Assembly (NCBI GenBank): GCA_002862465.1
Contig: PKDD01000137.1
Location: 18,155 to 82,154 of the forward strand
Length of the DNA stretch: 64,000 nucleotides
Reading direction: 5' to 3'
DNA from: Haliea sp.
GTDB lineage: Bacteria > Pseudomonadota > Gammaproteobacteria > Pseudomonadales > Halieaceae
Shown: piece by piece, positions 27,409 through 36,811 of the stretch
Position numbering within the stretch: the first letter of the stretch is position 1
How the letters are laid out: the number at the start of each line of letters is the position of its first letter
Notes under the pieces: generated by a model
What the model was told of the DNA's origin: nothing
What the model saw: only the letters and a program-made list of their open reading frames with translations
Databases searched by the model: none
Position numbers and translations under genes: made by a program

Positions 27409-28695
27409 ATGAGTGAGACTTTAACAATGGAAGCGCTTGACCCACTAGCCGATGCCCTGCTCAGGGCTGATCTCGACCCATACAGCCTGCCGCTGGCTAA
27501 AATTCAAGTCGCAAATCCCTTTCTATTCGCTCGCGACACGCATCATGATTGGTTCAAACGCTTACGCGACGAAGCACCAGTGCATTATTGTGCGGACAGC
27601 TTTTTCGGTCCGTATTGGTCGATCACCCGATACGCAGATATTGTCACCGTAGATACCTCGCACAATCTTTTCTCGTCAGAGCCAGCTATCACTATCGGAG
27701 ACACAGAGAACACGTTTCCACTGCCCATGTTTATTGCCATGGACCGTCCGAAGCATGATGAACAACGCAGAGTCGTTAGCCCGGTCACTGGTGCAGAGAA
27801 TTTGCGTTACTTCGAGCCCATCATCCGCGAAAGAACCATCGACGTGCTTGACCAGTTGCCTATTGGCAAGTCTTTCGATTGGGTAGAGCGTGTCTCAGTA
27901 GAACTGACCACCCGCATGCTTGCGACCTTGTTCGATTTTCCATTTGAACAGCGCCACAAACTGACCCGCTGGTCAGATGTCGCGACTGCTATTCCCGGAA
28001 TGGGTGTCATCGACACGGAAGAGCAGCGCCATCGGGAACTGCTCGGCTGTCTGGAGTACTTTACTGGACTGTGGAATGAGCGTATCCATACACCACCGAA
28101 AAATGACCTTATTTCAATGCTGGCCCATGGCGAGGCAACCCGCAATATGGCGCCGATGGAGTATCTAGGAAATCTTGTCTTACTGATTGTCGGTGGCAAC
28201 GACACCACGCGGAGCACAATGACGGCTAGCGCTCTTGCGCTGCATCAAAATGCACTTCAATTCAAAAAACTGGTCGCGCGTCCAGAACTCATTGACTCTA
28301 TGGTCGCAGAGACTATCCGCTGGCAAACGCCTTTGGCGCATATGCGTCGCATCTGCAAAGAAGATACCGAACTGGGCGGACAACTCATTAAAGCAGGCGA
28401 CAAAGTCATTATGTGGTATGTCTCAGGCAATCGAGACGAGCGCTTTATGGAAAATCCAGACGCCTTTATCATTGATCGCCCAGATGTGCGCCGCCACCTG
28501 TCCTTTGGCTTTGGCATCCATCGCTGCATGGGCAATCGGCTAGCCGAACTGCAGTTACGTATCTTATGGGAGGAAATTCTGCTGCGCTTTGAACGTATTG
28601 AAGTGGTGGGAGAGGCGCAACGTACCGTATCGTCTTTCGTGCATGGATTCACTGCCATGCCGGTGACATTGCATCCCCTGAAACAAGCCCGCTAA
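27409..28695 (+). CDS. CYP153-type cytochrome P450 (alkane/fatty-acid omega-hydroxylase)
   Basis: 428 residues. The I-helix LLIVGGNDTTRSTM and the heme loop FGFGIHRCMGNRLAELQLR (Cys373) are the characteristic CYP153 spellings, and PLAHMRRICKED also fits. Members hydroxylate terminal carbons of C5-C12 or longer alkanes and of fatty acids. They usually sit in an operon with a ferredoxin and a ferredoxin reductase; neither is in this window. It is divergent from prpE (172-base gap) and convergent with the following SDR. Confidence 0.92.
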   Translation: MSETLTMEALDPLADALLRADLDPYSLPLAKIQVANPFLFARDTHHDWFKRLRDEAPVHYCADSFFGPYWSITRYADIVTVDTSHNLFSSEPAITIGDTENTFPLPMFIAMDRPKHDEQRRVVSPVTGAENLRYFEPIIRERTIDVLDQLPIGKSFDWVERVSVELTTRMLATLFDFPFEQRHKLTRWSDVATAIPGMGVIDTEEQRHRELLGCLEYFTGLWNERIHTPPKNDLISMLAHGEATRNMAPMEYLGNLVLLIVGGNDTTRSTMTASALALHQNALQFKKLVARPELIDSMVAETIRWQTPLAHMRRICKEDTELGGQLIKAGDKVIMWYVSGNRDERFMENPDAFIIDRPDVRRHLSFGFGIHRCMGNRLAELQLRILWEEILLRFERIEVVGEAQRTVSSFVHGFTAMPVTLHPLKQAR

Positions 28696-28760
28696 GCAAA
28701 ACATATGTAGCAGGCAGTTTGCCGAGGCCGACTTCTAAAACCCCGGCGCCTGCACATGGC

Positions 28761-29636
28761 TTACAACTGGGGGATTTCTGCCTGATCAATAGGCAATTCC
28801 GTGCGTCCAATACGTGCCGCGCGCTCGTGCAATGTGACCTCTGCCTCCTCAACCCGGATCATAATCACAAAGCGTTTTTCCAGAATGCCTTGCAAACAAT
28901 AACGGGCAAGCTCATCTAGATCCTGAAACTCCAACGCCCAACCCGCTTTTTCAGCGGCCACCTTGAAATCCTCAACGGTTGGCACCGGGTCATAAGGCTT
29001 CTCTCTTGCCAAGTCCTTGGGACGATTGCGGTCAGTCGTCCAGATTCCAGTATCGAGTAATCCGCCTGATGGATAGAAAATCGAAGCGGAAAGATTGGTA
29101 CCCTCGCTTTGCAGCTGGGCCTCAAGACACTCCGTAATGCAAGACACTGCGGCCTTACTGGAGGCATACACAGACTGATAGGGCAAAGGCGAAACACCGC
29201 CATCCCCAGACGAAGTATTAATCACGTGCCCCTCTTCACCTGAGGCAATCATACGTGGGACAAAAGCCTGTATGCCATGAACAACTCCGTGCACGTTAAC
29301 GCCATGAACCCACTTCCAATCGTTCTCCGTCGTTTCCCATACGTTGGCGGAGGGGGCAGCAACGCCAGCATTGTTAAACAACAGATGGCAGGCACCATAC
29401 GTATCATATACCGTGTCAGCCAGTGCATTCAGCGAATTAGAACTGGACACATCGGTAACGACGGTCAGCAATTCACCACTGCCCGAAAATTCTTCCGACA
29501 CTCGATCAAGCGCCTTCTGCTCGACATCACCTATTACAACTTTGGCGCCTGCTGCCAGTAACTCCTTCACCAGTGAGCGACCAATACCGCTGGCACCACC
29601 GGTGACGACTGCAACTTTTCCAGTAAAATCCTGCAT
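28761..29636 (-). CDS. SDR family oxidoreductase
   Basis: 291 residues with TGGASGIGR at 12-20, a GDVE acidic residue after strand 2 (NAD preference), NNAG, an NTSSGDGG serine and the YASSK catalytic Tyr/Lys. After the core it continues about 60 residues, with EEAEVTLHERA at the end. The similar SDR at the right edge of the window shares the VNVHGVVHGI/VNVWGVIHGI layout. It may oxidise alcohols produced by the P450s. GGGAGG lies before the ATG. It converges with CYP153 (65-base gap with a weak GCAGGC/GCCTGC inverted repeat). Confidence 0.88.
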   Translation of the reverse strand: MQDFTGKVAVVTGGASGIGRSLVKELLAAGAKVVIGDVEQKALDRVSEEFSGSGELLTVVTDVSSSNSLNALADTVYDTYGACHLLFNNAGVAAPSANVWETTENDWKWVHGVNVHGVVHGIQAFVPRMIASGEEGHVINTSSGDGGVSPLPYQSVYASSKAAVSCITECLEAQLQSEGTNLSASIFYPSGGLLDTGIWTTDRNRPKDLAREKPYDPVPTVEDFKVAAEKAGWALEFQDLDELARYCLQGILEKRFVIMIRVEEAEVTLHERAARIGRTELPIDQAEIPQL

Positions 29637-29818
29637 TTATAAACTCCTCCCATTAACTGAAGATCTTTTATGCCATAGTTTGCAGCGCGACTCCAGCGCC
29701 AACGGATAGAGGAGTAAACCGTTTGCCGCTTTATGTAGAGGAGCAGATAAAGTAAAATAAAAATCTTACGCAGCGGCTCGACGTTCGCGCAAAGCTGCAC
29801 TATCTGGAGAATCGCTTT

Positions 29819-31267
29819 ATTCCATCACTCGCCGTCACCGCACGCGCTGAACTGACATATCGCCTACAGCAATGCCTCAGCCTAGAATGCATTATCGCGG
29901 AAGCTGAATCACAGCGTCCTTTTGAATGTGATGCCTTGACCCTTTACTCGGAACTGCCGCTGCTAGTAGTCCTGCCAGAAACGGTTGAGCAGGTACAGCA
30001 TGTATTGCGTATCTGCCATGAACTCAATGTTCCGGTGGTCGCAAGGGGCGCGGGAACGGGCCTATCTGCCGGTGCCATGCCGCACCCAGAGGGAATATTG
30101 CTCTGCCTCAGCAAACTTGATCAAATTCTAGACATCGATATCCTCGCCCGCACTGCGCGGGCTCAACCGGGCGTCAGCAACCTCTCTATTTCAGACGCCG
30201 CTGCGGAACACGGCCTATATTACGCGCCCGACCCATCTTCTCAGATAGCCTGCACCATTGGAGGTAACGTGTCAGAAAATTCCGGCGGCGTGCACTGCCT
30301 CAAATATGGGCTAACGGTGCACAATATCCTTTCCCTTGAGGTATTGACCGTTGAAGGGGAGAAACTCACTATTGGCAGCATGGGTCTAGACAGTCCGGGC
30401 TATGATCTAATGGCACTGCTGACCGGCTCCGAGGGCTTATTGGGTATCATAACGGAAGTCACTGTGCGGCTTTTACCTCTGCCCGAGTTGGCGCAGGTGA
30501 TAATGGCCGGCTTCAACAATGTCAGCACAGCGGGTAACGCGGTCGGCGCAATCATCGCGGAAGGCATCATACCGGCTGGACTGGAAATGATGGATCGCCT
30601 CGCGATTCAGGCCGCAGAGGACTTCGCGCAAGCAGGTTACCCTAGAGAAGCGGCGGCCATCCTACTCTGCGAAGTCGATGGCACCTCTGAGGAGGTAGCA
30701 CAGCATACACAAAAGATTGCGCGTCTATTTGAGCAACACGGTGCAACCTCTGTGACAATCTCTCGCGATGAAACCCAGCGCGCGCTGTTATGGAAGGGTC
30801 GCAAGGCGGCGTTCCCGGCGATAGGACGAATCTCGCCCGACTATTACTGTATGGACGGCACCATTCCGCGCAGTCAGTTGTCTTTCGTGCTGAACGAAAT
30901 TTATCGCCTTTCTGAGCAATATGCGTTGCCTGTCGCCAATGTTTTCCACGCGGGCGATGGTAACTTACACCCGCTAATCATGTTTGATGCCAGTGATTCA
31001 ACCGCGATACATCGAGCTGAAGAGTTCGGGGCTAAAATACTCGAGTTGTCGGTCCGTGTCGGAGGCTGTATCACTGGAGAGCACGGTGTGGGTATCGAGA
31101 AACTGTCGCAGATGACTAACCAATTCACCGCTCAGGAGTTGCTGCAACTGGAGGATATAAAACACGCCTTCGATCCGGCGCTTAATCTAAACCCCGGCAA
31201 AGGCATTCCCATTTTGAAACGCTGCCAGGAATACAGGGCGCTGCCGGCTCGACACCAACATGACTGA
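29819..31267 (+). CDS. glcD: glycolate oxidase subunit GlcD
   Basis: FAD-linked oxidase. The PCMH FAD domain begins at PLLVVLPETVEQV and has RGAGTGLSAGAMPH; PDPSSQIACTIGGN, CLKYGLTVHN and FHAGDGNLHPL follow, and it ends NPGKGIP. It oxidises glycolate to glyoxylate with GlcE and GlcF. The start is uncertain. The conserved RPFECDALTLY block lies upstream of the first ordinary start codon (TTG 29936), and the frame is open back to a TAA at 29753 with no ATG, GTG or TTG. An ATT at 29819 with GGAG nine bases before it is the best candidate and is used here; CTG codons at 29795 and 29804 are alternatives. Confidence 0.85.
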   Translation: MPSLAVTARAELTYRLQQCLSLECIIAEAESQRPFECDALTLYSELPLLVVLPETVEQVQHVLRICHELNVPVVARGAGTGLSAGAMPHPEGILLCLSKLDQILDIDILARTARAQPGVSNLSISDAAAEHGLYYAPDPSSQIACTIGGNVSENSGGVHCLKYGLTVHNILSLEVLTVEGEKLTIGSMGLDSPGYDLMALLTGSEGLLGIITEVTVRLLPLPELAQVIMAGFNNVSTAGNAVGAIIAEGIIPAGLEMMDRLAIQAAEDFAQAGYPREAAAILLCEVDGTSEEVAQHTQKIARLFEQHGATSVTISRDETQRALLWKGRKAAFPAIGRISPDYYCMDGTIPRSQLSFVLNEIYRLSEQYALPVANVFHAGDGNLHPLIMFDASDSTAIHRAEEFGAKILELSVRVGGCITGEHGVGIEKLSQMTNQFTAQELLQLEDIKHAFDPALNLNPGKGIPILKRCQEYRALPARHQHD

Positions 31268-32345
31268 GCGACCACCTCTTCAAAATCAGGACCGCAGTGA
31301 ACATATTATTAACGCGCTGCAGCAAGCACGCGATGCCCGTAATTCGGTCTATATCAAAGGTGGTGGAAGCAAGCAGCATCTGATCGGTCGCAACTGCAAC
31401 GGGACTATTCTAGACATTTCTGGACACAGGGGCATTGTAGACTACCAACCTCAAGAACTGGTTATCACTGCCCGCGCCGGCACCCCGCTAGTCGATATTA
31501 TTGCGGCGCTTGAAAACGAGGGTCAAAGCCTCTCTTTTGAGCCACCACTCTTCAGTGGTATAGCGACCTTGGGTGGGACGCTCGCGTGCAACCTATCCGG
31601 ACCTGCCAGGCCTTGGAGCGGTTCAATTCGAGACATGGTCCTCGGTGTACGGTTAATCAATGGCAAATGCGAACAACTCAACTTCGGAGGGAAAGTCATT
31701 AAGAATGTTGCTGGTTACGATGTGCCGAGACTGCAAGCCGGTGCGCTTGGGACCCTCGGCGTACTGTGCGAAGTCAGTTTGAAGGTGCTGCCCCGGGCGA
31801 ATAAGACGCTGACCTTATGTTATGACATGTCTGCTCAAGAGGCAGTACAGTATATGAATCAAAAAGCCGGCCAGCCTAAGCCCTTATCCGGCGCCTTCTG
31901 GCTTGACGGCAGAGTATATATGCGCCTGTCTGGTGCCACCAGCGCCGTGGACAGCACGGTGAAGCAATGGGGCGGGGAAATTTTAGCCAGCGATGAAACG
32001 TTATGGCGCCAGCTACGCGAGATGACACTGCCGTTCTTTGATGATCAGGGAGCGCTGTGGCGATTTTCGGTGCAGTCATCAGCAAAAGTCAGGCACGACT
32101 TTGGCACAACACTCATCGATTGGTGTGGCGCTCAACGTTGGGTGCACGGTGATCATGCAGGCGAGGTACTGCAACAGGCGGCGGCTGAGGCGGGAGGCCA
32201 TGTATCGTTGTTCCGCGGTGGAGATCGCAACGCAGAGGTTCGAGCGCCACTCAACAGCGTCGAGCAAGTTTTGCAACAGCGTCTCAAAAAATCCTTCGAC
32301 CCGGACGGCATTCTCAACCCCGGGCGACTTTACAGTTGGCTATAG
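31260..32345 (+). CDS. glcE: glycolate oxidase subunit GlcE
   Basis: 361 residues starting within the last eight bases of glcD. It is a short FAD-binding protein of the same family. It has YIKGGGSKQHLIG at the N-terminal FAD site, ATLGGTLACNLSGPARPWSGSIRDMVLG and GGKVIKNVAGYDVPRLQAGALGTLGV, and ends FDPDGILNPGRLY. GlcE is the second flavoprotein-like subunit of the membrane-associated glycolate oxidase. The overlap implies translational coupling. Confidence 0.95.
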   Translation: MTERPPLQNQDRSEHIINALQQARDARNSVYIKGGGSKQHLIGRNCNGTILDISGHRGIVDYQPQELVITARAGTPLVDIIAALENEGQSLSFEPPLFSGIATLGGTLACNLSGPARPWSGSIRDMVLGVRLINGKCEQLNFGGKVIKNVAGYDVPRLQAGALGTLGVLCEVSLKVLPRANKTLTLCYDMSAQEAVQYMNQKAGQPKPLSGAFWLDGRVYMRLSGATSAVDSTVKQWGGEILASDETLWRQLREMTLPFFDDQGALWRFSVQSSAKVRHDFGTTLIDWCGAQRWVHGDHAGEVLQQAAAEAGGHVSLFRGGDRNAEVRAPLNSVEQVLQQRLKKSFDPDGILNPGRLYSWL

Positions 32346-32358
32346 GAGCAGATATGCC

Positions 32359-33594
32359 ATGCATGTAGAACTGCATCCTAAATTTGTAAACACCCACTCG
32401 GGCCGCCATGCCAAAGCAATCACTAGCGCATGCGTGCACTGTGGCCTCTGCCTGACGACATGCCCTACTTATCTAGATAGTCGAGATGAGAGAGACAGTC
32501 CACGTGGGCGCATTTACCTGATAAAAAATCTACTAGAAACAGGGGAAGCCAGTAGTCAGACTCAGTTGCACTTGGATCGTTGTCTCACCTGTCGTAGCTG
32601 CGAAACCACCTGCCCCTCAGGCATGCAGTACGGAGAACTTGTCGATATAGGTCGCGAGCTAATGGAACAGACGGCGCCTAGGCCTGTGGTACCCAAAACG
32701 CTGCGCTGGCTTTTAAGATCCATTCTCTCGCGTCCACGGTTACTGAGGACAGGTCTAGTTTTTGCGCAACGGTTAAGCCCGTTGCTACCTGCTCGCTTAC
32801 GCCACAAAGTACCTCGCCGGCAAAGCCAAAAGGCACGGCCGACGCAAAAACACGCCCGCAAAATGCTGATACTCGAAGGCTGTGTTCAGGGAGCAGCAAC
32901 GCCCAACACCAATGACGCAGTGTGCCGCGTACTAGACAAACTGGGCATCTCGCTGATTGGGGCATCAAAGGCTGGCTGTTGTGGGGCAGTCAACTACCAT
33001 CTGGCCGCACATGCAGACGGACTCGATAACATGCGCCGCAATATCGATGCCTGGTGGCCCCATCTGCAAAATGGCGCTGAAGCGATTATTAGCAGTGCAT
33101 CTGGCTGCGGCGCCATGCTGGTCGACTACGGGCGTCTCCTGGCTGACGATGCTAACTATGCAGAGAAGGCGTTGCACGTTTCCCAACTCAGTCGTGATAT
33201 CGGGGAAATACTGCTGGACGAGGACCTTAGCAGGCTAACAATCGACACGCAGGTGGGAAAAGTCGCGATTCATAATCCTTGTACCCTGCAACACGCCCTA
33301 CAGCAACCCGATCTGATAGCCACGCTGCTAAAGCAGACGGGGTTTGATATCGCCATCACCACAGAAAAGTTACTGTGTTGCGGTTCTGCCGGGACCTACT
33401 CTGTTTTGCAACCCACAATCAGTGAACGACTGCGAGAAAAGACTTTATGCTCGCTAGAAAGCGATCAGCCCTCTATCATCGCGACCGCCAATATCGGCTG
33501 TCAACTCCACTTGGGTGCCGCGGCAGGGATACCGGTAGTACACTGGATAGAGTTACTGGATGCTTCGTGCTCCAGCAGCCATAGGGGCAACTGA
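32359..33594 (+). CDS. glcF: glycolate oxidase iron-sulfur subunit GlcF
   Basis: 411 residues from the ATG at 32359, 13 bases after glcE, with AGGAG about ten bases upstream. Two 4Fe-4S motifs are present: Cys25/28/31/35 in CVHCGLCLTTCP and Cys75/78/81/85 in CLTCRSCETTCP. The C-terminal half carries two CCG cysteine-rich domains (GCCGAVNYH, LLCCGSAGTYS). GlcF passes electrons from the flavin subunits to the quinone pool. It is the last gene of the glcDEF operon. Confidence 0.95.
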   Translation: MHVELHPKFVNTHSGRHAKAITSACVHCGLCLTTCPTYLDSRDERDSPRGRIYLIKNLLETGEASSQTQLHLDRCLTCRSCETTCPSGMQYGELVDIGRELMEQTAPRPVVPKTLRWLLRSILSRPRLLRTGLVFAQRLSPLLPARLRHKVPRRQSQKARPTQKHARKMLILEGCVQGAATPNTNDAVCRVLDKLGISLIGASKAGCCGAVNYHLAAHADGLDNMRRNIDAWWPHLQNGAEAIISSASGCGAMLVDYGRLLADDANYAEKALHVSQLSRDIGEILLDEDLSRLTIDTQVGKVAIHNPCTLQHALQQPDLIATLLKQTGFDIAITTEKLLCCGSAGTYSVLQPTISERLREKTLCSLESDQPSIIATANIGCQLHLGAAAGIPVVHWIELLDASCSSSHRGN

Positions 33595-33840
33595 GGTCTG
33601 ATGTTGCCAGCAGCAGATTTAAACATCGGTTGTCTACGTGGCCTTGTTCACTACAAAATAATCATCGACTTGCAAGCCCGATTTTGGTTCCATTAAAACG
33701 TGCCCTGACGGCACGAACCGCTGCGTTGCGATGCCATTTGGTAAATTTAAACTCGCAGCACATACATGAATAGCGCCTCCAGAAGTATCGCGACACCTTT
33801 CGCCACCTTCAGGAGCAAAGTCTGGATCGGAGCACACTGT

Positions 33841-34044
33841 ATGAGAAGACAAAAGCGTGATTTGAATTCGAGGGCATTTGACCGTGGTTATCAAGCCGGG
33901 GTTGGCGGGCGCAGTCTCGACTTCTGTCCGCATAGAGAGGAAGGGCAGCGGCTAAGTTGGGTGACGGGATGGCGAGAAGGTCGCAGTGACCAATGGGACG
34001 GTCTCACAGGCGTATCTGGGGTTCACAAACTACGCACCGTTTGA
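33841..34044 (+). CDS. rmf: ribosome modulation factor
   Basis: 67 residues from the ATG at 33841, with GGAG eight bases upstream. It is clearly RMF: MRRQKRD, RGYQAGVGGRS, CPH and WVTGWREGRSDQ match E. coli RMF (55 residues) almost position by position. The extra ten or so C-terminal residues (GVSGVHKLRTV) are not in the E. coli protein. RMF dimerises 70S ribosomes into inactive 100S particles in stationary phase or starvation. It stands alone between glcF (246-base gap) and the Bat operon (387-base gap). Confidence 0.93.
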   Translation: MRRQKRDLNSRAFDRGYQAGVGGRSLDFCPHREEGQRLSWVTGWREGRSDQWDGLTGVSGVHKLRTV

Positions 34045-34431
34045 CGGCCTCATCCCATTGCATTAGACACCTTGATCGTCGCTGACGCTAAAGTCAAAGA
34101 TCAAGGCCCAGCACGCAGACTTCTGCGGAAAATACTTTTCTGCGATTTTGGATTCGACTAACGATTTCCTGATTGACGACCGTGACTGGGTAGCTTGCTA
34201 CGGTAGACCCTGCCGCAGAATTATTACACTGAATACGTGATGAGATACCTGCTGGAACTTTTTATTCATAGATCAGTCACAGACATCATATTGCTCAGTA
34301 ACTGTCATGGCATGAAAAGTGGACTGGCCAGTATCTTCAGCTACAATGCTAGTCCAGAAAACCGGTATCTCAACAGCCTTTGCGGCCAATAGCCACAGGG
34401 TAATTTTTTAACAGACCACACAGGAGCAATC
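34045..34431. other. 387-base intergenic region before the MoxR operon
   Basis: No convincing reading frame, RNA gene or repeat is seen on either strand. It probably contains the promoter of the six-gene MoxR/Bat operon. An AGGAG-type ribosome binding site (CACAGGAGCAATC) ends the region just before the GTG start at 34432. Confidence 0.5.
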
Positions 34432-35388
34432 GTGGCGAACGCAGACATAAGAGCACTTGAAGACTGGCTTAGCAAGCAAATTATTGGCCAAAGCCATCTG
34501 GTTCAGCGACTGGTTATTGCCCTCCTTGCCGACGGGCACCTATTAGTCGAAGGCGCGCCTGGACTGGCAAAAACCAGAGCCATCAAATCACTCTCGCAGG
34601 GAATGGAGGGCAGCTTCCATCGCATTCAGTTTACTCCAGACCTACTGCCAGGCGATGTCACTGGAACAGAAATTTATCGGCCACAGGAGGGCGACTTTCA
34701 CTTCCAGAAGGGCCCAATTTTTCATAACCTGGTATTGGCTGATGAAGTCAATCGCGCACCTGCCAAGGTTCAATCCGCTCTGCTTGAGGCGATGGCAGAA
34801 CGTCAGGTAAGCGTCGGCAGTACAACATACGCATTGCCTGATCTTTTTTTGGTAATGGCGACCCAAAATCCGATCGAACAAGAAGGCACCTACCCACTGC
34901 CCGAGGCACAGCTGGACCGTTTCCTAATGCATGTCAGTGTGGGCTATCCGGATACGGCCGCAGAAACCGAAATTCTCAGACTAACTCGTGCCGAGGCAAC
35001 AACGGAGAACGACAGTGCGCCCATACCCATAACACAGGAGAGCGTCTTTGCCGCGCGCGACAAAATACTAGCACTGCATATGTCTGACGCAGTGGAACAA
35101 TACATGGTGCAGTTGGTCATCGCCACGCGCTCTCCGCGTCTGTACAGCGAAGAGCTGGCGGGCTGGATTGAATACGGTGGTAGTCCTCGCGCAACCATCG
35201 CTATCGATCGCTGTGCCCGAGCACATGCCTGGCTCAAGGGCCGAGATTTTGTCAGCCCCGACGATATTCAGGCTGTCACTGCAGATGTGCTGCGCCACAG
35301 ACTCATACTGACTTTCGAAGCAGAGGCCAACGGTGTCACGCCGGACAAAGTCATAGAGGAGCTATTGTCCATCGTTCCAGTGGGCTGA
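34432..35388 (+). CDS. MoxR family AAA+ ATPase
   Basis: 318 residues starting at GTG. Walker A GAPGLAKT is at 41-48, Walker B is VLADEVNRAPAK, sensor 1 is ATQNPIEQEGTYPLPEAQLDRFL, and a C-terminal lid follows. MoxR ATPases act as chaperones that mature or insert cofactors into VWA-domain partner complexes. It is the first gene of an operon with DUF58, DUF4381, two VWA proteins and BatD, the standard partner set. Confidence 0.94.
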   Translation: MANADIRALEDWLSKQIIGQSHLVQRLVIALLADGHLLVEGAPGLAKTRAIKSLSQGMEGSFHRIQFTPDLLPGDVTGTEIYRPQEGDFHFQKGPIFHNLVLADEVNRAPAKVQSALLEAMAERQVSVGSTTYALPDLFLVMATQNPIEQEGTYPLPEAQLDRFLMHVSVGYPDTAAETEILRLTRAEATTENDSAPIPITQESVFAARDKILALHMSDAVEQYMVQLVIATRSPRLYSEELAGWIEYGGSPRATIAIDRCARAHAWLKGRDFVSPDDIQAVTADVLRHRLILTFEAEANGVTPDKVIEELLSIVPVG

Positions 35389-35396
35389 GATCAAAC

Positions 35397-36338
35397 ATGC
35401 ACCTGGCCGATATTAACGCTCCCGCTCGCGGCGCCTATGTGGAACTGAACGAGCTCATTGCCCTGCGGTTTCCCTCGAAGCAACTCAAGCTTGGACGCAA
35501 AAAACGCGCTCTAAGTAATCTCGCCGGGCCCAACAAAACCAATTTTCGAGGGCGTGGCATCGATTTTGAAGAAGTGCGACGCTACCAACCTGGCGATGAC
35601 ATTCGAACCATCGACTGGCGCGTCACCGCCCGAACCGGCAGCGCGCACACAAAATTATTTCGCGAGGAACGAGAGCGGCCCGTTTTAGTCGTGGTGGACC
35701 AGCGTAGCAGTATGTTCTTCGGCTCAAGCCACTGCTTCAAGTCAGTTTTAGCAGGACAACTCGCCAGTCTGCTGGCCTGGAGCGCTCTCAATGAAGGTGA
35801 TCGCGTGGGAGGGCTTGTATTCAACGATGGCGGACACCAAGAAATTCGTCCCCGCCGCAGTCGAAAAACGGTGCTCACACTGCTGTCACAGATCGCCCAC
35901 TACAATCAGGCTCTACCCCAGCATTCTCCTGAGGAGCACGACAGTTTTGCGCGCATGCTCTCTAACTTGCGACGAATTGCCCGTCCCGGTACCAGCCTGT
36001 TTCTGATTAGTGATTTTCGCGGTGCCTCGCATGAACGCGCCAGAGAGCATTTGTTTGAGCTCGCCAAACACACGGAACTGACCACAATCGCCTGCTCTGA
36101 CCCGCTGGAAACGGAACTCCCAAAGGCAGGCACGTACGCGGTCACTAACGGTAGCGAACGCAGCGAGCTGCGCACTGATGACCGTCGCCTGCGCTTAGCC
36201 TATAGCGACCGACTGCAGCAGCAACGAGACCTGCTCAGCAGTGATCTGCTGGGCTTGGGCGTACCCTTGCTGCAGGCGTCCACCGATCAAGCACCGTTTA
36301 GCCTGCTGCAGCAATACTACGGCGGCACGCGCCGATGA
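35397..36338 (+). CDS. DUF58 domain protein
   Basis: 313 residues. The DUF58 signature GRGIDFEEVRRYQPGDDIRTIDWRVTARTG is split here as GRGIDFEEVRRYQPGDD (about 52-68) followed by IRTIDWRVTARTG, with LFREERERPVLVVVD next. A degenerate VWA-like fold follows. It is a soluble partner of MoxR in Bat-type operons. It begins eight bases after moxR, and its last four bases overlap the next gene. Confidence 0.92.
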   Translation: MHLADINAPARGAYVELNELIALRFPSKQLKLGRKKRALSNLAGPNKTNFRGRGIDFEEVRRYQPGDDIRTIDWRVTARTGSAHTKLFREERERPVLVVVDQRSSMFFGSSHCFKSVLAGQLASLLAWSALNEGDRVGGLVFNDGGHQEIRPRRSRKTVLTLLSQIAHYNQALPQHSPEEHDSFARMLSNLRRIARPGTSLFLISDFRGASHERAREHLFELAKHTELTTIACSDPLETELPKAGTYAVTNGSERSELRTDDRRLRLAYSDRLQQQRDLLSSDLLGLGVPLLQASTDQAPFSLLQQYYGGTRR

Positions 36339-36811
36339 ACCCACAGGACCCCTTAGCTGATTTGAACCCACTGCGGCAGCCCGAGCTGATCGGATGGTGG
36401 CCTCCTGCGCTCGGCTGGTGGCTGTTACTCCTGGCAGGGATACTGTGTGTGGCGAGTCTGGTCTATGTATTGCTCTCGCGCTATAGGCGAAACGCTTATA
36501 GGCGTCGCGCCCTTATGCAGTTGCAGAGTCTACACACGGACCACCACGCGAGAAAAGAACACAGCCAGTACCTGAGCGAACTCAATGCGCTACTCAAAAG
36601 CGTGGCCTTGGTGGCATATCCTCGCGCCGATATAGCCGCCTCACACGGTGAGGCCTGGCGCACATTCCTCAATACCAGCCTGCCTCAGAAGGAGTACTTT
36701 GAATCGGTGTTCGACGACGCGGTGTATCAAAAGACCTGCCCTGAGATAGATGTGGAGCAGCTGCACAAGTCGGCACAGTGCTGGATCAAGCGTCACAAGG
36801 CGGCACTATGA
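36335..36811 (+). CDS. DUF4381 domain membrane protein
   Basis: 158 residues starting in the ATGA overlap with DUF58. One membrane helix (about 23-47, GWWLLLLAGILCVASLVYVLL) follows a Pro-rich start with PLADLNPLRQPELIGWWPPA, the DUF4381 hallmark. The rest is a cytoplasmic helical domain (LNALLKSVALVAYPRADIAASHGEAW). It is a conserved member of MoxR/VWA operons in gammaproteobacteria, of unknown biochemical role. Confidence 0.9.
   Translation: MNPQDPLADLNPLRQPELIGWWPPALGWWLLLLAGILCVASLVYVLLSRYRRNAYRRRALMQLQSLHTDHHARKEHSQYLSELNALLKSVALVAYPRADIAASHGEAWRTFLNTSLPQKEYFESVFDDAVYQKTCPEIDVEQLHKSAQCWIKRHKAAL

Noticed and set aside
32038-32358. An N-terminal extension of glcF reaching back to 32038
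   Set aside because: This part overlaps glcE in another frame; GlcF similarity starts after the ATG at 32359, which has AGGAG upstream.
33634-33933. 99-codon minus-strand frame between glcF and rmf
   Set aside because: It runs antisense through the first half of rmf, which is certain from homology; I recognise no family and see no ribosome binding site. Its last 20 codons look protein-like, so it is rejected with some doubt.
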